Positions 20,060-29,921 of a stretch of 64,000 nt of DNA are shown here, one piece after another. Origin of the DNA: Muribaculaceae bacterium (GTDB lineage Bacteria > Bacteroidota > Bacteroidia > Bacteroidales > Muribaculaceae); the NCBI GenBank assembly GCA_022510405.1, contig JAFLTP010000009.1, positions 1-64,000 on the forward strand, written 5' to 3'. The notes under the pieces were generated by a model. The model saw only the letters and a program-made list of their open reading frames with translations. It had not been told where the DNA came from and searched no databases. Both the position numbers and the translations under genes were made by a program. The first letter of the stretch is position 1; each line of letters opens with the position of its first letter.

Positions 20060-20497
20060 TTAGAAGGGCAAATCTTCGTCACTGTCCCCTTCGTTCGTGG
20101 CGAATCCTTGGTTGTTACCTCCGAAACCTTGGGTGGGATATGGTTGGTTTGAAAATCCCTGTTGGGGTTGTGGATTTTGATAACCTCCTCCAGGATACGA
20201 GGGTTGCTGTCCCCCAAAATTTTGATGACCTTGATAATCCTGTGCCCGGAACACGTTTACGTCGGTATACCATTTACCGTTGAATTCGCGACTCTCAAGA
20301 TCCACTGATAATACGTAATCACGTCCCGGTTCTAAATTCAAAGCATCTGCCCGTGCGTTCATACATTGTATTTTTACTTTCTTAGGATATTGGCCGAATG
20401 TTTCAACTACCCATTCTTTCTTTTTCCACGGATTGCCCGTTTTGGATGTTCCTGATGTTTCCCCAAGAAACTGAATTACTTTTCCTTCAAAATCCAT
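20060..20497 (-). CDS. DUF3127 family protein, SSB-like OB fold with acidic tip
   Basis: A 145-residue Bacteroidetes DUF3127 protein. The first about 95 residues form a predicted OB-fold (MDFEGKVIQFLGETSGTSKT, EWVVETFGQYPKKVKIQCMN, DYVLSVDLESREFNGKWYTD). A flexible Gly/Gln/Asn/Pro linker follows and the protein ends in EDLPF preceded by Asp/Ser/Glu, very like the DDDIPF tip by which SSB recruits repair enzymes. The usual role is unknown; single-strand binding is an inference from fold and tail. It lies tail to tail with the RecD-like helicase gene. The minus-strand start at 20497 gives the family N-terminus. Confidence 0.82.
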   Translation of the reverse strand: MDFEGKVIQFLGETSGTSKTGNPWKKKEWVVETFGQYPKKVKIQCMNARADALNLEPGRDYVLSVDLESREFNGKWYTDVNVFRAQDYQGHQNFGGQQPSYPGGGYQNPQPQQGFSNQPYPTQGFGGNNQGFATNEGDSDEDLPF

Positions 20498-20645
20498 TAT
20501 TTATCTTGTGTTTAGTTTTTCTTATTTACTGGGAATGCGAATTTAATAAATATTTTCTTCTAATCAAAATGAATTGTTACATACTTACTTTCTTCCAATT
20601 ATCATAATCAATTGACTTTACTAACTTTTAAAATCGTTTTTTATG

Positions 20646-20653
20646 TAACTTTG
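20646..20653 (+). promoter_or_regulatory. -7 box of the prenyl synthase operon
   Basis: TAACTTTG, matching the TAnnTTTG element, 23 bases before the ATG at 20677. No clear TTTG is found 19-21 bases upstream, so only the -7 part is called. Confidence 0.4.
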
Positions 20654-20676
20654 CAAAAAATTTAATCTCTATTAAT

Positions 20677-21645
20677 ATGCTTACTCTCGACGATTATAGA
20701 ATTCAAATCGAATCTGCCATCAAGAACCTTAAATTCCCGGAAGGAAAACTTGATTCTCTTTATAATCCAATAAAATATGCTCTTTCTGCCGGCGGAAAAA
20801 GAATCCGACCGGTCCTCACTCTTATGGCTGCCGATGCTTTCGGACAGAAAGCGGATCAAGCTGTGATGCCGGCTCTTGGTCTCGAAACTTTTCATAATTT
20901 CACTCTTCTTCATGATGATGTCATGGATAAATCTGAAATGAGAAGAGGTCGTCTCACTGTTCATAAGAAATATGATGAGAACACTGCTATTTTGTCAGGT
21001 GACACTATGTTGACTTTGGCCACTCAATATGTTAGTGAAGTTCCCGATACTCTCCTGCGCTTAGTGTTGGATTCATTCAACTCCATGGCTATAAAAGTTT
21101 ATGAGGGTCAACAACTTGATATGGATTTCGAAAAACAATCGCAGATTGATTTGAATGATTATATTGAAATGATACAATGCAAGACAGGTGCCTTACTTGG
21201 AGCTTGTGCTAAAATCGGTGCGTTGGTTGGGGGTGCCTCTGAAAAAGATGCGGATAAAATGTATGATTTTGGGTTGAAGACAGGTGTAGCTTTCCAGATT
21301 CAGGACGATTGGCTTGATACGTTTGGCGATCCTACCACTTTTGGAAAAAATATTGGTGGTGATATAAATAATGCTAAGAAAACATATTTGTATGTGGCCG
21401 CTCTGCAACAAGACTCTCAGACTGCCGAGGCTTTAAGAGACGCTTTTAATATCCCGTCAGGTGATGTGCGCGTTAAAGCTGTCACTCGTCTTTATGAAAA
21501 GCTTGGAATTGGTGAGTCAACAAAAAAAGCTGTCAATCATTACTCATCTCTCGCCTTGAAAGCACTTAATTCGACTTCTCTATCCGACGATAAAAAAGAG
21601 GTTTTCCGTAAATTGGCGGAAAAACTTATAGGTAGAAAAAAATAA
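20677..21645 (+). CDS. polyprenyl diphosphate synthase
   Basis: Trans-isoprenyl diphosphate synthase (322 residues) condensing isopentenyl units on an allylic diphosphate, feeding quinone and other isoprenoid synthesis. First aspartate motif DDVMD at 80-84, second DDWLD at 210-214, and GGKRIRPVLTLMA upstream. The first motif lacks the two-residue insert of typical bacterial FPP synthases, while Phe75 lies at the -5 position, which in related enzymes limits chain length to about C15-C20; product length is therefore uncertain. Its TAA overlaps the tatD ATG by one base, indicating translational coupling. Confidence 0.9.
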   Translation: MLTLDDYRIQIESAIKNLKFPEGKLDSLYNPIKYALSAGGKRIRPVLTLMAADAFGQKADQAVMPALGLETFHNFTLLHDDVMDKSEMRRGRLTVHKKYDENTAILSGDTMLTLATQYVSEVPDTLLRLVLDSFNSMAIKVYEGQQLDMDFEKQSQIDLNDYIEMIQCKTGALLGACAKIGALVGGASEKDADKMYDFGLKTGVAFQIQDDWLDTFGDPTTFGKNIGGDINNAKKTYLYVAALQQDSQTAEALRDAFNIPSGDVRVKAVTRLYEKLGIGESTKKAVNHYSSLALKALNSTSLSDDKKEVFRKLAEKLIGRKK

Positions 21646-22409
21646 TGATCGACACTCATACACACATTTATTTCCCAGAATATGGGGAGGAAATACGGGA
21701 TGTAATGTCCCGTTGTGTTAATGCCGGTGTCACCTCTTTTATTCTCCCGAATGTGGATGATGAATCACTCCCATACTTGAAGTCTTTTCACGCTTTATAT
21801 CCTCAGCTTACAAAAATGGCCGTAGGTCTCCATCCTACCGAAGTGAAAGAAGACTGGCGAAGAGTCGTGGAAATAGTTAATAAGGAGCTCAAAACCGGTT
21901 CTTATGTTGCAGTGGGAGAAGTGGGAATTGATCTTTATTGGGATAAAAGCATGCTAAAAGAACAAATGCAGGCTTTCGAAGAGCAACTGCTACTTGCTCA
22001 GAAATATAAACTTCCCGTAATTTTACATTCTCGTGAGGCTTTTGAAGTAACTATGCAATGCATTGAAAAAATTCAACCTTCCGTTCCTCTGATTTTTCAT
22101 AGTTTCACCGGAAATATCGATGATGTGAAAAGAATCCGCAATGGATGCGATCCATATTTTGGAATTAATGGGGTTGTTACTTATAAAAATGCGCAGGGAC
22201 TTAGGGACGCATTGGTTGATATTGGTATTGACAGAATACTTCTGGAAACTGATGCTCCTTACTTGACTCCGGTCCCTCATAGAGGTAAAAGAAACGAATC
22301 TTCTTATTTGGGCTTTATTCGTGATAAGATTGCCGAAACTTTAGAACTATCCCCACAGGAGATTGAACGAATAACCGACAGAAACGCTCATTCTGTTTTT
22401 GGAATATGA
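21645..22409 (+). CDS. tatD: TatD family metal-dependent hydrolase
   Basis: TIM-barrel metal-dependent nuclease/hydrolase of the TatD family (254 residues). Metal ligands are visible as DTHTH near the N-terminus, GEVGIDLYW, PVILHSREAF, FHSFTGN and LLETDAPYLTP. Family members have 3'-5' exonuclease or D-aminoacyl-tRNA deacylase-like activity; the specific reaction here is not determined. It overlaps the upstream prenyl synthase by one base and the downstream antiporter by four bases (ATGA), so the three genes form one operon. Confidence 0.93.
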   Translation: MIDTHTHIYFPEYGEEIRDVMSRCVNAGVTSFILPNVDDESLPYLKSFHALYPQLTKMAVGLHPTEVKEDWRRVVEIVNKELKTGSYVAVGEVGIDLYWDKSMLKEQMQAFEEQLLLAQKYKLPVILHSREAFEVTMQCIEKIQPSVPLIFHSFTGNIDDVKRIRNGCDPYFGINGVVTYKNAQGLRDALVDIGIDRILLETDAPYLTPVPHRGKRNESSYLGFIRDKIAETLELSPQEIERITDRNAHSVFGI

Positions 22410-24451
22410 CTTTATTATATGCGTTGACATATCCGCTCACAGGACCAATAGAAATTTTTCTACTGGTCTTGCTCATTATTTTGATATGTCCAATTATATT
22501 CCGCAAAATAGGTATTCCTCATATTGTCGGATTAATTATTGCCGGTATTGTGGTTGGACCCTATGGTCTTGATATTCTGTCCCGGGATGCAAGTTTTGAA
22601 ATCTTTGGTCAAGTCGGCATCCTTTACCTTATGTTCATGGCTGCAGTGGAAATAAATATGTTTCATTTGCAGAAAAACCTTGGTAAGGGAGTTGTCTTCG
22701 GTCTTATCACTTTTATAATACCAACGCTTTTCGGAATATTTGGGTCCCGGCTTGCGTTTGGGGCACCTTGGAGCACTTGCACATTGATTTCTACAATGTA
22801 TGCGGCCCACACTCTTATTTCTTACCCTATAGTGAGTAGATTAGGTCTCCAGAATTCTAAACCTGCTGTTATCGCTGTTTGCTCTACGATTGTGACTGTT
22901 TTACTCGCGCTTCTTGTATTAGCCGGAGTGGTCGATGCATCGGATTCTGGTGGTTTCAGAATAGAAAGGTTCATCCGATTGGTTGGCCTGATGGCCTTAT
23001 ATGCTGCCGGGATGGGTCTTCTTATTCATTATTTCACCAAGTATTTCTTTAGAAAAATCAGCGATCAGGTGATTCAATTCATTTATGTTCTCGCAATGGT
23101 CTTTCTTTCATCACTGATGGCGATGGTTATTGGCCTCGAGGCTATTCTTGGCGCATTCTATGCAGGTCTTATTCTCAATAGATTCATCCCGGATCGTTCC
23201 GGTCTTATGGGACGAATTAAATTCGTAGGTAACGCTATTTTTATTCCATATTTTTTGATAGGTGTCGGAATGCTCATCAATGTCCGGGTTATTTTTAATA
23301 GTTGGAATGTCGGTTGGGTAGCTATTAATATGGTTGTGGTGGCCATGGTTGCCAAATGGATCGCGGCTTTGATTGCTTCCAAGATTTATGGATTCAAAGG
23401 CAACGGTAGAAGACTCATGTTTGGCCTCACTTCCGGAAAAGCTGCCGCTACTATTGCTGCAGCTCTTATTGGATTTCAACATGGCATTCTCACTGAGGAT
23501 ATGCTGAATGGAGCTGTTCTGATGATCCTGGTTAGTTGTGTTATAGCATCCATTTCTACCCAGACTGCTGCCAAAGGTCTCAGAATGGAGATCACTGAAT
23601 CGGAATTCAAAAAAGACTCTGAGACTGAACCCGGCGAATTTGCTCGACAACTGGTGGCTGTAGCGAATCCGGTTACAGCCGAGAACCTTATGAAACTCGC
23701 TTTGCTCATGAGACATAGGAACAATAAGAATCCCGTCACTGCATTATTCGTTAGAAATTCTGATGACACAAGAAGAATTCAGGCAGGTAGAAATTCTTTA
23801 GGTATAGCTGTCTCTGCGGCGCAAGCAGTAGATATTGAAGTTAAAGATATAGAAAGATATGATATAAATGTTGTGGCAGGTTTAACCAACGAAGCCAAGC
23901 AAAATCAAGCCACAGATATAATGATTGGATTGCATCGTAAATCCAATATTGTCGATTCTTTTTTTGGATCAATGACGGAACAACTCTTGAATGCTTCCAA
24001 TAAAATGATTTTTATAAGCCGGTGTTTTTCCCCGGCGAATACTATGGCCCGTTTGATTATTCTTGTCCCCGACAAGGCTGAATATGAAACAGGTTTCCAA
24101 ACTTGGGTGGAACGTATTTGTAACCTTGCATCCCAACTTGCAGCTAAGGCTATTTTCTTAGCTTATCCCACCACTACCTCTTTCATCAGAAATATTATTA
24201 TTTCTGAAGGATACGCTATCCGTCATGAATATAGGGAATTAAATTCCTGGGATGATTTCATTCTTCATTCTCAAGACATCAACGAAGATGATATTTTTAT
24301 AATAATAGGTGCACGTAAAGGCTCCGTTTCTCATTCTTCTGATTTGGAAGGACTACCGGCTTATCTCCAAAAAAATCATGCTCACAACAATCTTCTTCTT
24401 ATTTATCCCGAACAGTTTGGAGGAACATCATCTTTCAGATCAGGTATCTAA
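22406..24451 (+). CDS. Na+/H+ or K+/H+ antiporter (CPA2-type) with C-terminal USP-like region
   Basis: Cation:proton antiporter of 681 residues. The N-terminal about 395 residues contain about 12 membrane segments with the CPA2 pattern (GIPHIVGLIIAGIVVGPYGL, GLEAILGAFYAGLILNRFIP). The C-terminal about 280 residues are soluble and resemble one or two universal-stress-protein-like folds, a combination common in Bacteroidetes antiporters and probably regulatory. It starts inside the tatD stop (ATGA overlap). The next gene, on the other strand, is another antiporter of a different architecture. Ion preference cannot be told from sequence. Confidence 0.88.
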   Translation: MTLLYALTYPLTGPIEIFLLVLLIILICPIIFRKIGIPHIVGLIIAGIVVGPYGLDILSRDASFEIFGQVGILYLMFMAAVEINMFHLQKNLGKGVVFGLITFIIPTLFGIFGSRLAFGAPWSTCTLISTMYAAHTLISYPIVSRLGLQNSKPAVIAVCSTIVTVLLALLVLAGVVDASDSGGFRIERFIRLVGLMALYAAGMGLLIHYFTKYFFRKISDQVIQFIYVLAMVFLSSLMAMVIGLEAILGAFYAGLILNRFIPDRSGLMGRIKFVGNAIFIPYFLIGVGMLINVRVIFNSWNVGWVAINMVVVAMVAKWIAALIASKIYGFKGNGRRLMFGLTSGKAAATIAAALIGFQHGILTEDMLNGAVLMILVSCVIASISTQTAAKGLRMEITESEFKKDSETEPGEFARQLVAVANPVTAENLMKLALLMRHRNNKNPVTALFVRNSDDTRRIQAGRNSLGIAVSAAQAVDIEVKDIERYDINVVAGLTNEAKQNQATDIMIGLHRKSNIVDSFFGSMTEQLLNASNKMIFISRCFSPANTMARLIILVPDKAEYETGFQTWVERICNLASQLAAKAIFLAYPTTTSFIRNIIISEGYAIRHEYRELNSWDDFILHSQDINEDDIFIIIGARKGSVSHSSDLEGLPAYLQKNHAHNNLLLIYPEQFGGTSSFRSGI

Positions 24452-24520
24452 AACCATCTTATACTTCCCTTATTCATAATTTTTTCGGTGTGATTATAGG
24501 TGGGCGAATCAACATTATCC

Positions 24521-26860
24521 CTATTTCATCTCTTCCATCTTTTCGGGATCGCCTACCACCCAAATTATATCTCCTTCCCTTAGAATAGTGTCTGCTCCTG
24601 GTTGCTCGAAAACATCTTCTCCCCTCTGCACTTTCACTATCATACAATAATAGTCCTTTCTTATATCCGTCTCTCCCAATGGGATATTGATTACTGGCGA
24701 TTTGTCGCTCAAGGCAATGCTCCTCAATTCTACATTGGAATTAAACACTTCCAATGATTTATATGCCTTCTCGTCTCTTTCGATATCATCATTAAGGCGT
24801 TTGATCTGTTCGTCGTTACCTATAACTCCCAAAACATCTCCCGGGAAAATCCTTGCGTTCACCGATGGCAATGGCATCGTCCTTTCACCTCTTTGAATAC
24901 TGGCTACGCTCACTCCATATTCATCCCTTAATCCGGAATCTTTAAGTTTGTCTCCTACGAAGGGACAATAGGCTCCTACTTCAATATAGGCCATATGAAG
25001 GTCATCTATTAATTTGTTGTTTGCCCCGGTTCGAGTATTTTCCCGTATATTCAGGTTATCAAGAAATTTCTTTTCTATGGTATTATATCTGGCGCTGATT
25101 TTCTGTGAGGCAAACGCTATTATGAAAGCAAGACAGATCACTCCCGCTATCCATGCCACTGTGGCATCATACGCCAAAGTGAGAAGATACACTATAAATA
25201 ACAGCGCTACGAAATATCTGATTATTCTTAATGCTACCAAAGGTACGTCATAGAAACTTGCCGATGCATGTAGTTTCATCCTTTCATCCTGTTTGAGGGA
25301 ACTGAATGATAAGGCGAAAAGAAATGGCATCATGGCAGATAGAGTTATTACTGTCGCAAGGAATCTTCCCCAGTCTGACATGTACTCTTCCAACAGTGGG
25401 AATAGGAACTGACGGCTAACAAGTATTATAGCTATCAATATAACTGAGAATATCACCATCCTGCCCAAATACCTGCTCAAGATGTCTTTCCAAAGCTTCT
25501 TATTGCTGTTTGTATCCACTACCTGCTTGGAGTATCTGTCTATCAGGAACCTTAAATTTTCCGGTAATTTTGATTCTACGAACTTATAAGCCGGTTGGGA
25601 TAATTTAACAAAATAGGGCGTCGTGAAAATTGTGATTACCGACACTGCCACTATTATAGGATAAATAGACTGCTCCAATACACCCAAGCTCATACCCAAG
25701 GCTGCGATGATGAATGAGAACTCACCAACCTGTGTCAATGTGAATCCGCTTTCTATAGCTACCCTTAAGGTTTGGCCGGTAACCAACATTCCTAATGTGC
25801 CAAAGAATATCATTCCGCAGATCACAACTGCCGCCAATATTAGGATTTCCCACCAATAGTTCACAAGAACAGATGGATTCACCATCATTCCTACGGAGAT
25901 AAAAAATACTGCGCCGAAAAGATCTTTTACCGGTTTCACTACTTTTTCCATCTTTTCTGCCACCATAGTTCCGGCTAATATAGAACCCATCACGAAGGCT
26001 CCCAATTCTAAAGAGAATCCGCATATCACGGAGAAAATCGCCATCGAGAAACATAAACCCATCGCTACTACAAGCATGGTTTCGTCATTGAGAAAGTTCC
26101 TGACCTTCGCTAAAAACGACGGCAAGACATACACTCCCACCAAGAACCAGATAATCAGGAAGAACATCAATTTACCAATCGAGAATAATAAATCCTTACC
26201 TTCCACATTCCCTACTGCTATCGACGAGAGCAATACCAACATCAATACCGCAAACAAGTCTTCTATAATCAGCACAGCCAACACTAATGAAGCAAATTTC
26301 TTTTGACGCATTCCTAAGTCTGTCAGCGTTTTCAAGATTATGGTGGTACTCGACATTGATATCATACCTCCCAGGAAGATGCAGTTGATGGAGTTTAAGT
26401 CAAGAATTTTACCCACCCCAAATCCCGCAAAGGTCATTCCTGTGATGATTATCAGTGCCGTTATTATCGCCGACGATCCTGAATTCATCAATTTCCTGAA
26501 ACTGAATTCCAATCCCAAGGTAAACATGAGGACTACAATTCCTAAATCTGCCCAAAATTCTATGTTATCAAGGTTAGAGATGGATGGTAAATAAGTAAAT
26601 TTAGGACTCGCTAAAAATCCAGCCAGTATATATCCTAACACCACAGGTTGTTTAAGTTTCTTAAACAATAGTGTCACTACCGCACCCAATAACAATATTA
26701 AGGCGAGGTCAGCTATCAATCCGTTGTTGACTTCTTCTTTAGAACTTACTTCTGGCGATTCGTCATTTATTTCCGTATAGGTGTTATTGATAATTTCTTC
26801 AGTGTTCTCGCCTAAGTTTATTCCCTCCTGTGGTTCGATACTGCTTTGAAGTGTTATCAT
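24521..26860 (-). CDS. KefB/CPA2-type cation:proton antiporter with RCK_C domain
   Basis: Potassium- or sodium-proton antiporter of 779 residues. A hydrophilic N-terminal stretch of about 45 residues precedes a Na_H_Exchanger domain with about 12 segments (QPVVLGYILAGFLASPKF, LGIVVLMFTLGLEFSFRKL, GFSLELGAFVMGSILAGTMV). A second hydrophobic block (about 470-590) adds further segments. The C-terminus holds an RCK_C/TrkA_C regulatory fold (LRDEYGVSVASIQRGERTMP, PGDVLGVIGNDEQI) and a second, related half ending in LREGDIIWVVGDPEKMEEM. It lies 11 bases downstream of the AI-2E family gene on the same strand, probably in one operon. Confidence 0.9.
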   Translation of the reverse strand: MITLQSSIEPQEGINLGENTEEIINNTYTEINDESPEVSSKEEVNNGLIADLALILLLGAVVTLLFKKLKQPVVLGYILAGFLASPKFTYLPSISNLDNIEFWADLGIVVLMFTLGLEFSFRKLMNSGSSAIITALIIITGMTFAGFGVGKILDLNSINCIFLGGMISMSSTTIILKTLTDLGMRQKKFASLVLAVLIIEDLFAVLMLVLLSSIAVGNVEGKDLLFSIGKLMFFLIIWFLVGVYVLPSFLAKVRNFLNDETMLVVAMGLCFSMAIFSVICGFSLELGAFVMGSILAGTMVAEKMEKVVKPVKDLFGAVFFISVGMMVNPSVLVNYWWEILILAAVVICGMIFFGTLGMLVTGQTLRVAIESGFTLTQVGEFSFIIAALGMSLGVLEQSIYPIIVAVSVITIFTTPYFVKLSQPAYKFVESKLPENLRFLIDRYSKQVVDTNSNKKLWKDILSRYLGRMVIFSVILIAIILVSRQFLFPLLEEYMSDWGRFLATVITLSAMMPFLFALSFSSLKQDERMKLHASASFYDVPLVALRIIRYFVALLFIVYLLTLAYDATVAWIAGVICLAFIIAFASQKISARYNTIEKKFLDNLNIRENTRTGANNKLIDDLHMAYIEVGAYCPFVGDKLKDSGLRDEYGVSVASIQRGERTMPLPSVNARIFPGDVLGVIGNDEQIKRLNDDIERDEKAYKSLEVFNSNVELRSIALSDKSPVINIPLGETDIRKDYYCMIVKVQRGEDVFEQPGADTILREGDIIWVVGDPEKMEEMK

Positions 26861-26871
26861 AAATTCGTTTT

Positions 26872-28029
26872 TTATATCTCAGGTTCGTCAAGTGGATCCG
26901 ATTCCGAAAGTTCCACTTCGCTCCGGGCATATCTGTTAACTATATAGATGTTATAGTAGGATAATAATAGGGTTGTCAATGGTAAGGCTATTATTAGCCC
27001 CATAAATCCTAACAAGGCACCCCAAATGGATAAAGATAATAAAATGATTGCCGGATTTAGACCCATTGCCTTACCCATTATTTTGGGGGTAAGAAGCAGA
27101 TCCTGGATACATTGCACAATAATATACACTGCCATACATTCCCAAAAAATTGCCCAAAAACCAACTCCTGTGCTGGCTGTGCATACCAAACATAAAATCG
27201 CTGTTATTGGCAAGGATATCAATTGAAGATATGGCACCATATTTAGAAAACCTATGAATATTCCTAAAGCTACTCCCATAGGTAAACCTACTATCACAAA
27301 ACCTATAGCAAACAATATTCCCACTATCATTGAAATGAAAAATTGATTGCGGAAATATCGGTTCATGGCGTGCTCTATATCTTTGCCGATTTGAAATATC
27401 CGGCGCCTGTGTGGAAAAGGAACAAGTTGCTTGAAACTTAACATTATTCGTTCGTAATCAAGCATAATGAACAAAACATACAATATCACTATTAGCCAAC
27501 TGACTGCTCCAACCACAAATGACAGTCCGCTGCTTAGAAAATTCCACGACGAGGTTAAGGTTGTCTTGATGATATCCTTCCATTCTTGCGGTGTAAGTAA
27601 TCTCGAGATGCTCTCGAAATCAAGGTTTTCTTTTATAAAATCGTAGATCGGACCGGATATGTAGGGTATTTCAACGTTTGCTGAGGCATAATTTCTTACC
27701 ATTATTGCCATTTGTTCTGCTTCTTCCACTAAATACGGGAAAAATATTATGGAGAATATTCCTAATATCAGACAGCCCTCAAGTAATGTAAGGATAACCG
27801 GTAGAAATCGGGATTTTAGACGTAACAATTTCATATTCCATTTCACCACCGGTTCCAACATATATGAAATTAGACATGCAACGAAAAATGGAAGCAACAC
27901 TCCTTTTAAGGCATCAAGTAAATATAAGGTCGCTATTATGCCTAAGATACTGAAGGTGATCCTTACGACCCGGTCGAATGTATAGGGTTGCCGTGGTGGG
28001 TATGTCGGTGAATTTTTCACTTTCTCCAT
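26872..28029 (-). CDS. AI-2E family transporter (PerM/TqsA type)
   Basis: Inner-membrane permease of the AI-2E exporter superfamily (385 residues), with about eight hydrophobic segments. Family features include GVLLPFFVACLISYMLEPVV near the N-terminus and the C-terminal GLNPAIILLSLSIWGALLGF with GLIIALPLTTLLLSYY. Members export autoinducer-2 or act as Na+/H+ antiporters; the pairing with a CPA2 antiporter 11 bases downstream makes ion or pH homeostasis a reasonable alternative here. Its 5' region is shared with the divergent dacB promoter. Confidence 0.88.
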   Translation of the reverse strand: MEKVKNSPTYPPRQPYTFDRVVRITFSILGIIATLYLLDALKGVLLPFFVACLISYMLEPVVKWNMKLLRLKSRFLPVILTLLEGCLILGIFSIIFFPYLVEEAEQMAIMVRNYASANVEIPYISGPIYDFIKENLDFESISRLLTPQEWKDIIKTTLTSSWNFLSSGLSFVVGAVSWLIVILYVLFIMLDYERIMLSFKQLVPFPHRRRIFQIGKDIEHAMNRYFRNQFFISMIVGILFAIGFVIVGLPMGVALGIFIGFLNMVPYLQLISLPITAILCLVCTASTGVGFWAIFWECMAVYIIVQCIQDLLLTPKIMGKAMGLNPAIILLSLSIWGALLGFMGLIIALPLTTLLLSYYNIYIVNRYARSEVELSESDPLDEPEI

Positions 28030-28056
28030 ACCACAAAATTACTCACTATTTCCCAT

Positions 28057-28088
28057 TTTGACAACTTGACTTTTTATTTGTAATTTTG
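28057..28088 (+). promoter_or_regulatory. promoter of dacB and downstream genes
   Basis: TTTG at 28057-28060, 20 bases, TAATTTTG at 28081-28088: a full match to the Bacteroidetes consensus. The ATG at 28114 is 25 bases past the -7 box. Confidence 0.7.
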
Positions 28089-28113
28089 TAGTCCTTTTTT
28101 AATGTAGAAAAAT

Positions 28114-29322
28114 ATGAATTTTAATAGGTCCTTTTTATCCTTAATTGCTTTTCTCATTTCTGTTTCTGCTTTTGCAGGTGTTGGAGATGAGGCTGTGGCT
28201 CATTTTATTAAAACAAATGGAATTGATCCTAATTCTGTTTCCGTTAAAATCATCGACCTCGGAGATGGTTCTGTAGTCGGTGCTCATAATGAGGAATCTC
28301 CATTAGTGCCGGCATCAATTATGAAGTCGGTCACTACAGCCACACTTTTGGAATCTACGGGTCCGGATTGGAGATATCATACCCGCATTTATGTGGATGG
28401 TCCAAATGATTTGGGTTATCTTCGCGGTAATGTCATTGTGGAAGGTGCTTGCGACCCGACTGTAAATTCTGATAAAGAACCATTTTCAGATGATATCATC
28501 GAGGAGATATATTCAGCATTATCTTCGCAATTGGTCAAAAGAATAGAGGGAAACATCATTATTGATGAAAATAGTTTTGCCGGGGATCCTCAACCTGCCT
28601 CTTGGGCTAAGGAAGACCGAGCTAAATATTATGGCACAGGTAGTCATGCATTCAATTATGCAGATAATTCAAGAGGGGATTTCGCCGTCGTTAATCCTTC
28701 AGAGTCTTTTATAACTTTGCTAAAAAAGAAACTTATCTCTAATGGCATTGATATTGAAGGCAATGATATGCCCGAAGGAAGAAGAGTGCAAATATTAGAT
28801 CATCATTCGGCTCCTATTGATGAGATTATGAGGTCGTGTATGATGAGAAGCGATAATCTCTTTGCTGAATCGATGCTTCGCACTTATGGTAAACTTGAAG
28901 GTTGTGATGGATCCACTGAAGAGGCTACCGAAAAGGTAAGGCTGTTTTGGCAACAAAAGAATCTTCCGCTTGACGGTGTTGAAATTATTGACGGTTCCGG
29001 TCTCTCAAGGGCCAATCGGGTAACAGCAAACTTTATGACGGAACTTTTGAAAAATATGAGCGACAATCCTCATTATGCCTCTTTTTTCCCTTTGGCAGGA
29101 CAGGAGGGGACTCTCAAAAAGTTTTTGGCTGGAACTCCATTGGATAGTTATATTGCTATGAAAACGGGAAGTATGAGAGGAATTCAATGTTATGCCGGCT
29201 ATAAACTCGATGATGATTATATGCCCACTCATGTTATTGTGATTATTATGAATGATATCACCAAAAGTCGTGACCGGGCCAAAAGAGCAGCCGAACAAAT
29301 GCTCCTATCAATATTTAATTAA
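28114..29322 (+). CDS. dacB: D-alanyl-D-alanine carboxypeptidase/endopeptidase (PBP4, S13)
   Basis: Periplasmic penicillin-binding protein 4 class enzyme trimming or cutting peptidoglycan stem peptides. A signal peptide (MNFNRSFLSLIAFLISVSAF) is followed by the three catalytic motifs in order: SIMK at 68-71 (nucleophile Ser68), SDN at 246-248 and KTG at 350-352. The product of 402 residues is shorter than E. coli DacB but normal for Bacteroidetes. It begins a four-gene run (dacB, unknown, rsmI, Cbp1-like) with short gaps or overlaps and has a well-formed promoter. Confidence 0.93.
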   Translation: MNFNRSFLSLIAFLISVSAFAGVGDEAVAHFIKTNGIDPNSVSVKIIDLGDGSVVGAHNEESPLVPASIMKSVTTATLLESTGPDWRYHTRIYVDGPNDLGYLRGNVIVEGACDPTVNSDKEPFSDDIIEEIYSALSSQLVKRIEGNIIIDENSFAGDPQPASWAKEDRAKYYGTGSHAFNYADNSRGDFAVVNPSESFITLLKKKLISNGIDIEGNDMPEGRRVQILDHHSAPIDEIMRSCMMRSDNLFAESMLRTYGKLEGCDGSTEEATEKVRLFWQQKNLPLDGVEIIDGSGLSRANRVTANFMTELLKNMSDNPHYASFFPLAGQEGTLKKFLAGTPLDSYIAMKTGSMRGIQCYAGYKLDDDYMPTHVIVIIMNDITKSRDRAKRAAEQMLLSIFN

Positions 29323-29345
29323 CTGAATTGTCCCTGTTTAATTAA

Positions 29346-29921
29346 ATGATTATGAACACAAACCTTAAGGAACTCCTGGATATAACCTATGAACTCGAAG
29401 GTCTATTGCATCTGGCTTTAAAACGTGAGGAAGATATAGATGATTTCGTCCGTCTGATCTCTAAAAAAGGTGAGAAAATTTATGAACTTTCAAATACAGT
29501 TATAGGTCAAACTTCTGTTAATGGCTCGGTTGTAGATGTTAAGGAATCTCCTTCCGAAGCCCCCGTTTTCGATTTAAAGGAATATTCTTTGGATGATGAT
29601 TATGACATCTCTGAACTTGCTTCACCTGTTTTATCCGAACTGTTTGAAAAAATTGAGGAAGAACCTTCAATGAAGAATAATGATAAAATACTTCCCGAAC
29701 AAAAAAAAGGCAAACTTGTATTCTCTATAAATGAACGTTTCCGTTTTAGAAGGGAACTTTTCGATAATTCAGATGCTGATTTCAACAACACTATGGCTCT
29801 TGTGGCTTCAATGGAAAATTATGATGAAGCTGAAGATTATTTCCTTAATGAAGAGGGTTTTGACTCTTCAGATCCGGTTGTGATTGAATTTTTGGATGTT
29901 ATAAAAAGATATTATAAATGA
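29346..29921 (+). CDS. conserved hypothetical acidic protein upstream of rsmI
   Basis: A 191-residue protein with no recognised domain. The N-terminal about 55 residues are predicted helical (LKELLDITYELEGLLHLALK); a variable acidic, Ser/Pro-rich middle follows; the C-terminal 70 residues (FSINERFRFRRELFDNSDAD, then MENYDEAEDYFLNEEGFDSS) look like a compact conserved module ending in DVIKRYYK. I recall this C-terminal pattern in small Bacteroidales proteins of unknown function. It is coupled to rsmI by an ATGA overlap and follows dacB by 23 bases. A second ATG at 29352 is an equally possible start. Confidence 0.8.
   Translation: MIMNTNLKELLDITYELEGLLHLALKREEDIDDFVRLISKKGEKIYELSNTVIGQTSVNGSVVDVKESPSEAPVFDLKEYSLDDDYDISELASPVLSELFEKIEEEPSMKNNDKILPEQKKGKLVFSINERFRFRRELFDNSDADFNNTMALVASMENYDEAEDYFLNEEGFDSSDPVVIEFLDVIKRYYK

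Noticed and set aside
19819..20283. 154-residue plus-strand ORF
   Set aside because: Overlaps the helicase C-terminus out of frame and the DUF3127 gene in antisense; both of those have strong family support.
22530..23716. Antisense ORFs (up to 201 residues) in the antiporter gene
   Set aside because: His/Asn/Ser-rich shadows; the sense frame has clear membrane topology.
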